DNA of 64,000 bases, taken from Dactylonectria macrodidyma (Eukaryota > Ascomycota > Sordariomycetes > Hypocreales > Nectriaceae). Both the position numbers and the translations under genes were made by a program. Under the pieces are notes generated by a model. That model had not been told where the DNA came from, searched no databases, and saw nothing but the letters and a program-made list of their open reading frames with translations. This document shows positions 51,946-63,453 of the stretch, in pieces; the stretch's first letter is position 1; each line of letters begins with the position of its first letter. Where the stretch lies: positions 620,001 to 684,000 of the forward strand of contig JAGMUV010000019.1 of assembly GCA_020744425.1 (NCBI GenBank). Reading direction: 5' to 3'.

Positions 51946-52860
51946 ATGTTCAAGCGCTCCTTCCGGTCTCAGGACCAGACGCAGAGCCGCGTCGACAAGG
52001 CCACCAGGCTGAAGAGGTCTGGTTCCGTACGGGACCACACGAAGCTGTCGAAACTGCAGCGGTCGCTCACGGAGCAGGACTCGACCAAACCCAACCCCAA
52101 AAAGTCCGCCGCTCCTCTCCCAGCGACCACCCCTGCCGCGCCCTCGCCTTCGCCCATCGTCACTCTGACCGTGGGCCGTGACGGCCGGCTCTTTGCAGCG
52201 CACGAGGATGTCCTCCGCCAGTCGCCCTTCTTCGAGGCCGCCTTGCGGACGGGCTACCACGATGCGCAGAGCAGGAGAATCTCCCTCCCCGACGAGGAAC
52301 CCGAAGTCTTCTCCACCGTCCTTGAGTACCTGTACAAGGGTGACTACTATCCCCGCCTGTTGCACAACCGTCAGCGCAACTCGTGGGAACTCGAGGACCA
52401 AGGCCGGTCTCCTCACCCTTCCCCCAACCCCGAAAATGGAGGTGGTCGCGCAGGCACCGGTGCCGCCGCCGGTTCCGAGGCCACCGTCTACCTGTCCAGC
52501 GTCGGCGCCAACATCCTCCGCGACACCGTCATCTACTGTGCCGCGGACCGATACGGGCTCGAGGAGCTCAAGCGACTGGCCCTGCGCAAGCAGGGGCTGC
52601 AGGCCGGCATCGACGTTGCCACCATCCTGCGGTCCGCCCAGTACGCCTACGCTCATACCCCCGACACTGACAGCCGCCTGCGCGCTCACTACCTCGCCCT
52701 GATCATCCGCTGCCGCAAGACGTTCAAGCGGAGCGGGACCATGCAGGCTGAGATGGAGGCGGGTGGCAGCAAGCTGTTCTTCGACTTGTTTGTGGCCATG
52801 TGCAACCACCTCGACGATGTCATCGACGTGAGCAACGCTCGCACGCCGAGAACCGTCTGA
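51946..52860 (+). CDS. BTB/POZ-domain protein
   Basis: Single exon, 304 aa. The first ~65 residues are basic and Ser/Pro-rich. Residues ~66-215 form a BTB/POZ fold: VTLTVGRDGRLFAAHEDVLRQSPFF, a Leu-rich strand ISLPDEEPEVFSTVLEYLYKGDY split as usual, then helical DTVIYCAADRYGLEELKRLAL. A Gly/Ala-rich insert (GGGRAGTGAAAGSEA) sits inside the domain. BTB proteins mediate dimerisation and Cullin-3 or transcription-factor binding; no second domain (BACK, kelch, zinc finger) is visible, so the role stays open. The ATG (GCCATGTTC) follows a TATA-containing CT-rich leader. Confidence 0.8.
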   Translation: MFKRSFRSQDQTQSRVDKATRLKRSGSVRDHTKLSKLQRSLTEQDSTKPNPKKSAAPLPATTPAAPSPSPIVTLTVGRDGRLFAAHEDVLRQSPFFEAALRTGYHDAQSRRISLPDEEPEVFSTVLEYLYKGDYYPRLLHNRQRNSWELEDQGRSPHPSPNPENGGGRAGTGAAAGSEATVYLSSVGANILRDTVIYCAADRYGLEELKRLALRKQGLQAGIDVATILRSAQYAYAHTPDTDSRLRAHYLALIIRCRKTFKRSGTMQAEMEAGGSKLFFDLFVAMCNHLDDVIDVSNARTPRTV

Positions 52861-54032
52861 AGGCTGGACCGCTGCACTAGACTACTCTCAAGCCTCCAGA
52901 AACGCGTACAAAGATCGAGGACGATCAAGGCTGGAGGACAAGTGCCGAACGGTTCCAACACCAGACAAAAACTAAGAAAAAGACACAAAAAAAATTAGGG
53001 CGACACCATGGGAACTTTGGACTCGGGTTGGCGTTGGTTTGCTTTTCATGCTCCCTCATCAGATTGACGTCCCCATTTGGGAGTTTGTTGCTTGCACTTC
53101 TCCACTTCTCAAAGAGGTTGGCCGACCGAATTTTGATGAGTACACGGGCTGAGAGGATCTAATCCGACGCATACGAGCCTTTGTCCTCCGCTCTATTTGT
53201 TGTGTTTTTGGTATGTCCGGCGTTGTCCGTTTTTCTGCCTTGTCGTTTTACAACTCCGCTTTGATACCCATCTCACACGGCGTCACTGGGACATTTCGAT
53301 TCTGCTTTTGGCGTTTATCTACAGGGCACTGGATATTGCTTTGCATCACACAAACAACAGAAGTGGGAAAAAATGATTAGACAGTTACTTTCTTGTCTGC
53401 TACTCGCGCGCAACAGGGCCCAGATTGAACAATTTGCCCATCTCAGAAACAGTTTTACCGGATGGAATTCACGTGTTTGGATTTGCTTTCACGGAGTGGT
53501 TGGCGTTTTCATTGATGCATTAGATCACCATGATGGCAAAAGGGAACCTCTCCATTCGGATCCGACAGGCGGCGCCTGACGGGACGAGGACATCGTCGCA
53601 CACTCATGGTCCACAGGATGGGCTCTTGTGTGCCTCGTCCCCGGTGTGCGCCGCCTTGCAAAAAAACAACAAAAAACAAAACAATCACACCTCTTGATAC
53701 TGGACAATCGTTATGTTCTTTTTCCTTTGTATGGCTGGGAGGACGTACTGGTCGGGGGGATGTTTGATTGGACTCTGCATGGTCTCGGGGGCGAAGGTTT
53801 TCGCCGGATATGATGTTACGATCTTGATGATTGATATACCTAGGTAGTAAAAGGGTCGCAGTGCGATCCTCCCTGACGTGAGCTCCGTCAGGGTCGAGGT
53901 AATGAGAAATTCGGCCACCTCAAAGCTGTTCCGTTCCTCTGCAGGTGATAGTGTGACATGGCGGTGTGAGAATGTGTAGATGTGAGCTTTAATCTAATCT
54001 ATGGACTTGACCATGGGACTATTCCCAACAGA
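52861..54032. other. Convergent 3' flanks, no gene seen
   Basis: 3' flanks of two convergent genes. Nothing beyond A/T runs and low-quality frames was seen. Confidence 0.5.
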
Positions 54033-54739
54033 CTATTTCTCCCATTTGACATCAAAGTCACTGAACTCAGCCTCCAACTTCCCCTCAGTGTCCTTTCCAG
54101 GCCGCGCCACCAAAGCACTCACCTCCAGCTGCCAAGCCTCGTCGCTGTAGTCCCCCAACACCCAGCAAATCTCCCTCAGCGGTGTCTTTTCATCGCCGTC
54201 GACGGCATACACCCACAGCGAGCTGCCGTGCTCGTCGCTCTCGCGGACGACGCTAATGGTGACAGGCTTGGTCCCCGCGACGATGTCGTCGGCCCCGGGC
54301 GGGGTCGAGACGCTCCAGTCGGCCCAGGCGTCGCAGGCGACGACGGACAGGCGGGCAGTGCCGTTGTAGTACTCGACGCCAGCCTTGATCCACTTGCGCG
54401 CGGAGGAGGCCTCGTTGCGGAGGCGAAGCAGGAGGCCGGCTTGGTCGTATTGCTGCGTGTACTTCGTGGTGAAGGTGATGGATGTGGAGACGAAGGTCTT
54501 GACTGGCGCCGAGGAGTGTGGTTGGAAGGGGGCTGGTGCGAGGTTAGTTGAGGGAAGCGGGAAATGTTCTGGGATGTGAGGTGAAGTGAAGTGAAGTGAG
54601 GTGAAGTAGATGATGTCGGTGATGAGGTGAAGCGGGGGAGTGAGGATCAAATGGCTCTACCTGTAAAGACGTCCGTGGAAGGCGGCTTCTTCCAGATGTC
54701 AGTGTTGGGGCCCGCAGCGAGAGTGAATGTAGAAGCCAT
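54033..54739 (-). CDS. DUF1349 / Ree1-like protein
   Basis: Exons 54661-54739 and 54533-side 54033-54532 encode 192 aa. The 128-nt intron (GTAGAG ... CTCAACTAACC ... CACCAG; phase 1) is the longest in the window. The sequence (TFTLAAGPNTDIWKKPPSTD; YDQAGLLLRL; KWIKAGVEYYNGTARLSVV; SDFDVKWEK) has the DUF1349 concanavalin-like pattern. The yeast member Ree1 is a cytosolic regulator linked to enolase expression; bacterial members are uncharacterised. Length matches the family (~190-200). No signal peptide or membrane segment. The adjacent leader region contains GAAGTGAAGTGAAGTGAGGT micro-repeats inside the intron. Confidence 0.75.
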
Positions 54740-55959
54740 GGCTGAGAGAGAAAGCCAACGAGGGCAATAAGTGAATCAGTATGTCAGTTGATGTGAACAA
54801 AACACATGTATTTATCACAGGCACTACGGATGTTGTTGTTGAAGGCGTGAGACAAGAGACAAGCGCCATCGCGGGGATCTGACGTAATTAACCGTCTCCC
54901 CCTCAACCCTGACCTCTAACTGGGCCGAGTCAGAGTGGGACAAAATACGAGAATTACTGATGAGTTACTGATGAACTATTGTTACAATGTGAGAATGTCG
55001 TCGTAAATACAAGCTTGATGGCAAGCCGGCCCGATGAGCCGTTCAAAGCTTACAGCCACTGGTTCACGGTGTGCGTGAAAATGAGGGGTACGGCGTACAG
55101 GTGGGATTAGAGGGAAGTCCTGGGATCGTGGTGTGTTAATTGCAGGAGATGCATCGTGAAAATGTACAAGGAGGATACAATGGCACATACAAAGCGACAA
55201 ACTTGGCGCAAGACAAGGGTGGATGACTCTTGTGTTCACGTCTAGGGTAGGCGCCTCCTCTGGGGGCCGAAGGTTTGGCGATGGCACCGGATAAACAGCG
55301 GAAGCCTGCTCCTCGTCACCAAACATTCGAGAACTCTGGAGGAGAAACGGGAGTTCATTTTGGCTTCATCACGAGGAACGGCATTTTTAGGAATTTTGGC
55401 ACACTCGGGGAGCCTTACGTCACGTCCAATAGCAACCATGTTCCATCCTCAAGCTCACAACTCCAACCCCAAAAATCCGTCACGAGGCGGTATTCGAACC
55501 TTTGGTGCCTGGACTCTGCCACAAAACTTCCCGTGACTCAGGCTGGCTTAAGCGAGACAAATCGCACACTTCCCCACTCGACCATCGCCGTCCACACGAG
55601 AAAAAACCCCGCCGTCGACTCGGCTCACCATTTTCTTCGACCAGTATACCGGACGCGTCTCGCCTAATACCCACTTACATCGCCAACGCGGGCTCTCACC
55701 AAGTATTTTTTGCTGCTCTCGTCTGCCTTTTGTTCCGTTTGCCAACTGCGCTTTGCTACCCGGATTGGAGCTGGCCGTTTGACGGTCTGGGGGAGAAGAG
55801 GGAGAGAATTTGTGCTTGATCTGCTGGATTGAGCGGAACAGACTGCGACAGTCCGACACCGAAGCCATCGACTTTTTTACCTTGCCTTGTTCTCTTCGAC
55901 TAGCACTCACTTAAATCCCGATTGACCCTCGCCGGGCTTTCGATTCACCTTCGCTCGCC
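54740..55959. other. Divergent promoter region between DUF1349 gene and BRF1
   Basis: Upstream flanks of two divergent genes. No recognised gene; overlapping frames at 55275-55910 lack features. Confidence 0.5.
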
Positions 55960-58215
55960 ATGTCTTCATTTCTCACCCCGCCCAAGACGGGCCCCAGCGG
56001 CCAGCGTCCCGTCTCAAAGCCTCGATTCTCCAAGCCCAATCCCGTCCGAGCCATGAGAGAGCGAGAAGAACGACGAGCCGCGGCCGCGACACTCGCCCAG
56101 AACTCCCGAGCCGCCGTCAACCGGAGCGCCTCTCTCGCCCACCCGTCCCGCCCCCAGTGTCCCAACAAAGCCTGTCCGAAGCCCAATGTCGTCGACGGAA
56201 CCTGTCAAACCTGTGGTCGCATCGCCGACGACAGCAACATCGTCGCCGAGGTCCAATTCGGAGAGACGTCCTCGGGTGCTGCCATGGTCCAGGGTTCGTA
56301 CATTGGTGCCGACCAGGCCGGAGTCCGCAGCATGGGCCCGGCGTTCAGGAGAGTGGGAGGCTCTGACGACAGGGAGAAGAGCATCCGCGAAGCCAAGAGC
56401 TTGATGCAGGGTTATGCCCAGCAGCTCAATGTTAGTGACAGCTTGGTGACTGCCGGGACGCAGGTGTTCAAGCTGGCTTCGAGTGCCAATTTTATCCAGG
56501 GTCGCACCCTCACCAGCGTTGCCGCCGTGTGCCTCTACGCTGCGTGCAGAGCAGAGCCGCCTTGCAAGGTCATGCTTATCGACCTGGCTGACCTGGTCCA
56601 GCTCAACGTCTTCAAGCTGGGACGCATCTTCAAAAAGCTGAACGAGGTGGTACCAATCGGCAACGACGGATTGATCCCTGTGTATCCTGAGGATCTCATC
56701 TGGCGGTTCGCGACCAAGATGGAGTTCCATCAAGAAACCGCAAAGGTCGCCGAGGACGCCGTTCGTCTTGTGAAGCGAATGAGCAGAGATTGGATGGTCA
56801 TGGGTCGTCGCCCCTCGGGCATCTGCGGTGCTTGCCTGCTGATGGCTGCGCGCATGCACAACTTTCGGCGCACCGTCCGCGAGGTCGTCTACATCGTCAA
56901 AGTCACCAACCACACAATCCAAAGTCGCTTGCAAGAGTTCAAATTCACCGAATCTAGTCGCATGTCGGTCGAAGACTTTCTGAAGCAGGACTTCCTGGAA
57001 AGTTCGCACGACCCGCCCTCATTCTACAGGCAAACGGAGGAGTACAAGCAGATGGCCGACAGCAAGTCCCGGAAACGTAAGAGGATAATGCCTGGGGATG
57101 AGGATGAGCCGGAGACTGAAACGTCGAGACCGAAACCTCCTGTACAACCCCGAGGAGGCGCTGATCTCACCAAAGCCCCTGCTGTGGAGTACCGCCGTGA
57201 CGACGATGGCTTCATCATTCCACCTCTACCATCGCAGATTGCCGAAAACCCGTCCCTCGTCAATAGACTTAATGCGAACGCTGAAGAGGGTGAAGGGGAA
57301 GAGAACAATGTGGAGACGCTGGACACCCTCGTGGAAGAGTTTGGCGACGCCTTGGACGAAACTGAACAGGAATCATCCGGACAGAACGGCAAGGGAAAGA
57401 AGTCAGACAAACCTCAGCTGCCCATCAACGAGGAGTGGGAGCAAGACGAGCAGGAGTTGGAGGGTGTGATTGAGGAAATCTTCAACGATCCGTTGACATA
57501 CGAGCATGCCATGGCCTACTCAACGGCCGAACAGCGTGCGCAGATCCATACTGTTTGGGCGCTTCAGCAAAGGCCACAGAAGGAGGTTTCAATGTCTGCG
57601 GATGTTACGGAGGATGAGTTTGCCGACGACCTAGAAGTTCTCAACTGCCTGCTCTCGCCAGAGGAGGCTCAGATCAAGGAGATGATTTGGGTGAACCAGA
57701 ACAAGGAGTGGCTACGGAAGCACCAGGAAAAGGTGTTCAGGAAGAAGCTCGAAGCCGAACGACCGAAGCAGACACGAAAGCGACGCAAGCGTGCTAGGAT
57801 GGGCGAAGGACAAACGAGTCCTGCCAGCTCCGCCGCCGAGGCGGCCATCAACGTGGCCAAGGACCGAGCGTGGTCCAAGAGGATCAACTACGACGCCATT
57901 CGCAATATCTTCGACATGCCCAACGTCGGCGGCCCTGGATCGGAGGCAACAAGCCGCAAGACGAGCGCGGCGGGCAGCACATTCGGAGGCGACGATGCGG
58001 ACGAGGCACCCGGGGAGAGTGTCGCCGGAGACGACGCCGAAGCTCCAGCGGAGGATCCAGTGGAGGAGGAAGAGGAAGAGGACTATGACGAGACGCAGCA
58101 CTACGACGAAGGGGAGGAGTTCGGGGGTGGTGGCGATGAGTACGGGGGCGGGTTTGAAGACGACGACAATCCGGACATGGATGCTGAGTATGGGCTGGAC
58201 TCGGAGTTTGCGTGA
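55960..58215 (+). CDS. BRF1: TFIIIB subunit Brf1 (Pol III initiation factor)
   Basis: Single exon, 751 aa. An N-terminal zinc ribbon has Cys67, Cys72, Cys82, Cys85 (PQCPNKAC ... GTCQTCG), preceded by an unusually long basic extension of ~60 residues. Two cyclin-like repeats follow (~135-220 and ~240-330; FIQGRTLTSVAAVCLYAACR and RRPSGICGACLLMAARMH). The C-terminal half carries the Brf1-specific homology block (DEFADDLEVLNCLLSPEEAQIKEMIWVNQNKEWL, split here), which binds TBP and Bdp1 in yeast, and ends in a long Asp/Glu/Gly tail. It recruits RNA polymerase III to tRNA and 5S genes, so it would be the factor to read any active B-box in the HTR modules. The ATG has CGCCATGTC context. Confidence 0.95.
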   Translation: MSSFLTPPKTGPSGQRPVSKPRFSKPNPVRAMREREERRAAAATLAQNSRAAVNRSASLAHPSRPQCPNKACPKPNVVDGTCQTCGRIADDSNIVAEVQFGETSSGAAMVQGSYIGADQAGVRSMGPAFRRVGGSDDREKSIREAKSLMQGYAQQLNVSDSLVTAGTQVFKLASSANFIQGRTLTSVAAVCLYAACRAEPPCKVMLIDLADLVQLNVFKLGRIFKKLNEVVPIGNDGLIPVYPEDLIWRFATKMEFHQETAKVAEDAVRLVKRMSRDWMVMGRRPSGICGACLLMAARMHNFRRTVREVVYIVKVTNHTIQSRLQEFKFTESSRMSVEDFLKQDFLESSHDPPSFYRQTEEYKQMADSKSRKRKRIMPGDEDEPETETSRPKPPVQPRGGADLTKAPAVEYRRDDDGFIIPPLPSQIAENPSLVNRLNANAEEGEGEENNVETLDTLVEEFGDALDETEQESSGQNGKGKKSDKPQLPINEEWEQDEQELEGVIEEIFNDPLTYEHAMAYSTAEQRAQIHTVWALQQRPQKEVSMSADVTEDEFADDLEVLNCLLSPEEAQIKEMIWVNQNKEWLRKHQEKVFRKKLEAERPKQTRKRRKRARMGEGQTSPASSAAEAAINVAKDRAWSKRINYDAIRNIFDMPNVGGPGSEATSRKTSAAGSTFGGDDADEAPGESVAGDDAEAPAEDPVEEEEEEDYDETQHYDEGEEFGGGGDEYGGGFEDDDNPDMDAEYGLDSEFA

Positions 58216-59690
58216 GGAGTTTCCAGGGCAGTGCTGGTACAGCGGCGTTGACGACGAAAAATTGAACCAGACAAGGGCGGATTTTTGATACCCAAACAAG
58301 GATAGACCATGGCGCTTTCGCCATGCGCTTGAACATAGATATTATTATACTTACTGAGAAGCTTGACTGGTTGTGTCGTGTGCACACACTGTTGACTCCG
58401 TCGCCCTTCACGATCTAAGGAGATACTTCCGATGTTAATTTCGCTCCCTGAAACATTGCCGATACTGGGCATTGCCGACACTGGGGAGTGGTTTGGATCA
58501 CGGCGCGTCTACACCGATCGCTGCCACCATGACTCTGATCGAGGAAGAGGTAATAAGCTTGAGTGATCTAGCTAGGCACGCATCCTTCGAGCCTGGTCTG
58601 TCCAACATTTACACTGGATTACTGTCTGGCCTTGGGGGGATGCCACCATAAAAATTGCGTTTAATTATTGACAAAATAAGGAATGCCTACGTAGATTAGA
58701 GCGCAGTAGTTTGCCCCTGGATGTCGCTGAGCAATGCGTCTGACATCGTCTTGCACCCTGCTGATGTTTCTCACAGAGCAAGGCGCACGCCCAGGAGAAT
58801 TGACTTGACTAACTCTGGTCTCACTGAGCTTCCCAAATTTTAGCACCCGTTACTAGTTACCCCCTTGTATGCATATGCCATCTGACCCTGTGACATTGTG
58901 ACAAGGAGGAGGAAAATGGTATGCGGGCCTGTGGTGGTGGTGTTGCTTGATTGGCTGGAGGCTAACTGATTTTGGTCTCACCGAGGTGATTAGGCACCCG
59001 CAACAGCGGAGGAGACAAAGTCCGGATGGCACGCCAAATACCTCACGCGAGCAGGTATCAGAGTACAACGTTTACTTAATTTGGGCCCTGTAGACTAATG
59101 ATGTTAACTTATGAAGAGTCCCTTGGTTTTTGGGCATTGTCAAAGAAAACTGGTGAAATGGACATAGGTTACCACGAAGCACTCTCATCACGAAACAGTT
59201 CATCTTCTTGATGTTGATAGAGCAACATTAACAAAACAACTAGGCGGATGAAGACATATCCGGTATTCATATTCTTTGACATGCGATATTTTGATTTACA
59301 TCTCACGTTGAGACAGTTGACCAAGACATTTAGCTTCTTGTGTAACACATCCGTACAGCCTCGAGGTTGCAAATGCAATTGTTCCAAAAACCCTGTTTAC
59401 ACCGCCATCATGAGTCATCGTCTGTCTCTCAGTCACTTAAACGACTGCAACGTAGTGATCCTAGGCTATCTCAAGTTGGCAATGCAGCACGCGATTCATT
59501 CGGTGGGGGAGTGATAAATCCGACTTCGGCCGAGTCAAGCGACGGCAACGTCATTGGGCGAGTCGTCCAATCAAGCGACTCCGCATTTCGGATGACCAAC
59601 TCTTGAATTAAAAACCGAAGGATTCCCGGCCGTGAATTTTCTCATTCTGTCCTTTCCCGTCTGTATCTCTTTCCCTGGATTCCTTTGGCA
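58216..59690. other. Intergenic interval, no gene recognised
   Basis: 3' flank of BRF1 and upstream region of the MFS gene. A short CTTAATTT/AT-rich stretch is visible but no ORF with a domain. Confidence 0.5.
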
Positions 59691-61175
59691 ATGGCTTTTG
59701 GCGCAAAATCTCCAGGAAAAATGGCCGCGTGGCTGTATCGCGAGTCCGGCATCGCCTCGCTGTACGCCACCGGCCGGGATGCGGGGCTCGTCATCGTATC
59801 GCGGACGTGCCGGATGTTCGCCTTCGGAGCCGTGTCGTTGACCATTGCCCTGTTCTTCTCCGAGCTCGGTTTCTCCGACTTCCGCATCGGCCTGTTCATG
59901 ACGCTGACGCTGCTCGGCGATGTGGTGCTTGGTCTGGTCGTTACTCTCATGGCCGACGGGTTGGGTCGCCGCCGCGTCATGTTCGCCGGCGGGTTGCTCA
60001 TGGCTGTCTCGGGTTTGGCTTTTTCCGTTATCGAGAACTTTTGGGTCCTGCTCTTTGCTGCTGTCGTTGGCGTTGTGAGTGCCAGCGGTGGTGACTTTGG
60101 GCCCTTTCGCGCTATCGAAGAATCTATGCTGTCTCACATCACAACTCCCAAGACCCGGGCCGACGTCTTGTCTTGGTATGTGATGTGCTCGAGTCTCGGC
60201 TCAGCTGTCGGCACCGAGCTCGCGGGGCGATACGTCGAGGCACTCAAGAGCCGCAAGGGCTGGACCATGCTCAACGCCTATCATGCGACCTTTTGGATTT
60301 ACATCGCAACGGGGGCCTTGAACATGCTCCTCGCGCTGTGCATGAGCGACAAGTGCGAAGTCGAAAAGACCCCCGAAGAGACACCGGATGAGTTGGCTCA
60401 GGGCCTGTTGGAAGATTCTGATCAAGAGGATGACCTGGACACAACTAGCTCTCAGCAGTCCTCTACCGAGTCGACATCGCCAAAGTCCAAAAGTCGTTTC
60501 TCTCAGATCTCTTCGGGCACTAGATCAGTCATGTACAAACTGTGGTTCCTTCTCGCCGTTGATTCCTTGGCCGATGGCATGGTTTCTGTTACATTGACAA
60601 CCTATTTCCTACATCGAAAGTTTCACTTATCCAAGACGCGCCTGGGCGACATCATGTCCACGGCATTCATCCTGGGAACGGCGTCTACCATCTTTGCCGT
60701 GCCGCTCTCCAGACATCTCGGCCTCCTTAACACCATGGTCTTCACGCATCTGCCGTCCTCCGCGGCTGTCTTGCTGTTCCCCGCGCCTAGCGGCTTGGCT
60801 TTGACGGTTGTGCTGCTCTTCGTCCGCATGGGCTTGAATCCCATGGACCAGGCGCCTAGGGCGGCCTTCATCGCGGCCGTGGTGAAGCCCGAGGAGCGAA
60901 CAGCCGTCATGGGAATCACAAGCACTGTCCGGACGCTGGCCATGGCTGTGGGACCGTCGTTGACGGGGGCTCTCGCAGGGAGTGACAAGTTCTGGATTGC
61001 GTACGTGGTGGGAGGCGTGTTGCGGATAATGTATGACCTGGGGTTGTGGGCCATGTTCGTCAACATGCGGCTCTACGCCCACGAAACTAATGATATAGAT
61101 GAAGCTCCGAGGAGGGAGTCGATTGATGAAGAGGAGGTGGAGCTGCAGCCACCCTCTCGTGGGCAAGAAACATGA
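59691..61175 (+). CDS. Major facilitator superfamily transporter
   Basis: Single exon, 494 aa, ATG at 59691. About 11-12 hydrophobic helices fall in two blocks separated by a charged, Ser-rich loop (residues ~220-280). The MFS signature between TM2 and TM3 reads ADGLGRRRVMFAGG (G-x-x-x-D/G-x-x-GRR form). A second half motif (LSRHLG) lies after the loop. The RNPMDQAPRAAF-like segment (LNPMDQAPRAAFIAAVV) and VKPEERTAVMGITS are typical of a fungal subfamily of drug/efflux-type permeases. The substrate cannot be read from sequence. The C-terminal tail is acidic and probably cytosolic. Confidence 0.8.
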   Translation: MAFGAKSPGKMAAWLYRESGIASLYATGRDAGLVIVSRTCRMFAFGAVSLTIALFFSELGFSDFRIGLFMTLTLLGDVVLGLVVTLMADGLGRRRVMFAGGLLMAVSGLAFSVIENFWVLLFAAVVGVVSASGGDFGPFRAIEESMLSHITTPKTRADVLSWYVMCSSLGSAVGTELAGRYVEALKSRKGWTMLNAYHATFWIYIATGALNMLLALCMSDKCEVEKTPEETPDELAQGLLEDSDQEDDLDTTSSQQSSTESTSPKSKSRFSQISSGTRSVMYKLWFLLAVDSLADGMVSVTLTTYFLHRKFHLSKTRLGDIMSTAFILGTASTIFAVPLSRHLGLLNTMVFTHLPSSAAVLLFPAPSGLALTVVLLFVRMGLNPMDQAPRAAFIAAVVKPEERTAVMGITSTVRTLAMAVGPSLTGALAGSDKFWIAYVVGGVLRIMYDLGLWAMFVNMRLYAHETNDIDEAPRRESIDEEEVELQPPSRGQET

Positions 61176-61939
61176 TGTAAGGATACCCATTTGATGCGAG
61201 AATGAAGAAGGGTTAGTAATTGGATAAAAGAGGGTGTGGATAAGCACCTTGCCTGTGAGTATAAAGCATCCAACAATCCGGTTGTGCTAGGTATTTACTG
61301 AAGACTGCACCGCAAGAGCATTGCGTTCGGCTACGAAATTATAGAAAGTGGTTCAGAAGGTGTGGTAACAAGTCCACTTAATAACAGAGAGTGGCTCATT
61401 AAATACACGAAAAAAATCCTGTTAGCGTACTCGTTTTTCTCACAATAAGACTTGCCGTAGAGGTATCTTAATGAATTCAACAGTAGCTACTTGACTTATT
61501 TGAGCGAGCGAGCTGAGGTGCTTGGTACTCAAATTTGTAGTCAATGAGAATTGCCCCAGAAATCAACCAAACGGGGAAGAATAACACCCTAAAATGAGTT
61601 GTCCAGTGACCACTGTGACTTCACAATGGCACATCAAGGTGAGGCAGTCAGTTGTGGACAGTCCGATGCAACAAGCTCACATGAAGGGCTTCATCACGAC
61701 AGCGTCTCTGTCACAGTGCTCAGGCTCATTTCGCTGGCAGACAACTAGCGGAAATCGGAGAATCAGGCGGGCTCGATAACAATTTTTGGAAGATGGAACC
61801 TCTATAGAGCCAGCAACGTTATGTTTGTCCTTTCATACATTCCCACATCGCGAGTAAAGCAACAATCCTCAGATGTTTGTCCTCCTGCCTGGGCGGGCTC
61901 CCTTTAGACAGACGACAGCACCCGACTTTGGCGGTGGTA

Positions 61940-62245
61940 CTTTTTTGGCCGAGGTTCACTTCTGGCCTAACTTACTACGTACGTGTTTGGCTGATCCGTG
62001 TGGGCTGGGACCATGGCTGATCTTAGTCAATTTAGTCAATTTCTAGCAGAGGATCAGTTCTGGTCTTCATTCAGTTCTGGCTGTGTGTGCCACTTCTGAT
62101 CTTCGTCCATTTTTGGCTGGAGATCAATTCTGGGCTTCGTCTACTTCTGATTTCAGTTCATTTGTGGCCGAGGATCAGTGCTGGGCCCAGTGAACGAATT
62201 GGTGTTGTAGAGCCCATATTTGGTCGCAGTCCATTTCTGGCCCAA
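61940..62245 (+). repeat. Degenerate tandem repeat (TTCTGG...CTTCGTCCA)
   Basis: Units such as GGCCGAGGATCAGTGCTGGG, TGGCTGGAGATCAATTCTGGG and CTTCGTCCATTTTTGGC recur about six times with 40-55 bp spacing and many substitutions. Function is unknown. Confidence 0.6.
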
Positions 62246-62366
62246 TCGTGCTCCTCATTCACCAGCAACCAGTTTCCAAGCATAAGCTCCAGAACCAAAG
62301 TACGTAGACGTGAATTGAGATCTAACAACGGTCAGTCTAAAGTTAAGCAGTCTTCATTTAAGATTT

Positions 62367-62415
62367 TAAATTTAATACATTAAAATAAGATCTTAGATTT
62401 AATACATTAAAATAA
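62367..62415 (+). repeat. AT-rich direct repeat
   Basis: ATTTAATACATTAAAATAA occurs twice, 28 bp apart start to start, separated by GATCTTAG. Confidence 0.75.
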
Positions 62416-62738
62416 ATTTGTTTGGAAGGTGGTGTGTTGGTGTGAGCGGTAAGTACTACAATTCTACTGGCGGGCGGCTAGGAGCCCACCGCAAAGATCG
62501 ATTATGGACACCCCAGTGGTGTCTTGCATCCTCCACAAGCCCGTTGTTTTAACATTCTGGATGCTGTGACTTATACTGATCTAAATGTCTCTCAACTATA
62601 AGTAGACGGTTCAACTGTCTTCTAACACCAAATCTCACCATCCCTCACATCTTAACTCAAGAGCCTCTTCAAGGACACCAACACCACACCACACGCCATT
62701 CAACACTTCCTCAAATCCCAAACTTCCAATCTCTCACC

Positions 62739-63155
62739 ATGCCCTTCTTAAAGATCAACTCCCACCTTACAGTCGAGGTCATAATCGGTAGCCGAATGAG
62801 AAGCACCGGAAAACTTGTTCGCAGGGACAGACGTGGTGGAATGCGCCACTCTGCATCGCCACTCCCCCAGTCTGCGCGTCTCGAACCTACTCGTCCCGGA
62901 GAGACAGACATCTTTGTCCGCCCCATCAGAGCGGGAAAATTCCAAGGACCCTTCCTTTACCTGGGACGGATCAAAATAATCGGCACGGCCATGCGCGCTG
63001 GGTTCGTCATCTTACCCGGCAAAGTCATAGCGGCTTCCATTGTCAGGGTAGTCAGAGTGAAGGCGGACATGGGACTTTGGGAAGGCATCGTCGAAGCAGA
63101 AAATATAATGGCTATGATCGTCGAATATATTGTCAGCTCTAGGTTTTCCAACTGA
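62739..63155 (+). CDS. Hypothetical basic protein, 138 aa
   Basis: The ATG lies in CTCACCATG, after a CA/CT-rich leader (CACCAACACCACACCACACG) typical of expressed fungal genes. The product starts MPFLKINSHLTVEVIIG, has a basic middle (RRDRRGGMRHS), and hydrophobic or amphipathic stretches near the end (MRAGFVILPGKVIAASIVRVV; IMAMIVEYIV). No domain is recognised. An intron that alters the C terminus cannot be excluded. Confidence 0.4.
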   Translation: MPFLKINSHLTVEVIIGSRMRSTGKLVRRDRRGGMRHSASPLPQSARLEPTRPGETDIFVRPIRAGKFQGPFLYLGRIKIIGTAMRAGFVILPGKVIAASIVRVVRVKADMGLWEGIVEAENIMAMIVEYIVSSRFSN

Positions 63156-63453
63156 GCTATAGGACTCATGGTGTAATATTTTAGTAGTTTCGGTTTCGTT
63201 GACCAATTTTCGGGGAATCTAGATGTCTGTTCTTGGAAGTAGCACTGAAGAACAAACAAATGTTAGAGAATGACCAGTTGATACTCATTTAATTGTTGGC
63301 AAAGCTCTCAAATCTCGTTCACAGAATCATTTTGTTACATTATTATGCCTGCCGAAGCCGAAATAGAATACCCAATCCCGTAAGTAATTGTAGCCAAGAA
63401 ATATGAGACTAATGTTTCATGATAATGTTATGTTTGGCGATGTCTTGTTCGAC

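Larger units (their letters stand above)
61176..62738. other. Intergenic interval with degenerate tandem repeat
   Basis: No recognised gene. It contains a degenerate ~45-50 bp tandem (61940-62245), an AT-rich direct repeat (62367-62415) and, at the right end, a CA-rich leader of the gene at 62739. Confidence 0.5.

Noticed and set aside
52178..52702. 174-codon ORF in another frame of the BTB gene
   Set aside because: Ser/Pro/Thr-rich shadow frame; the BTB frame carries the domain.
56014..57009. 331-codon minus-strand ORF
   Set aside because: Antisense shadow of BRF1.
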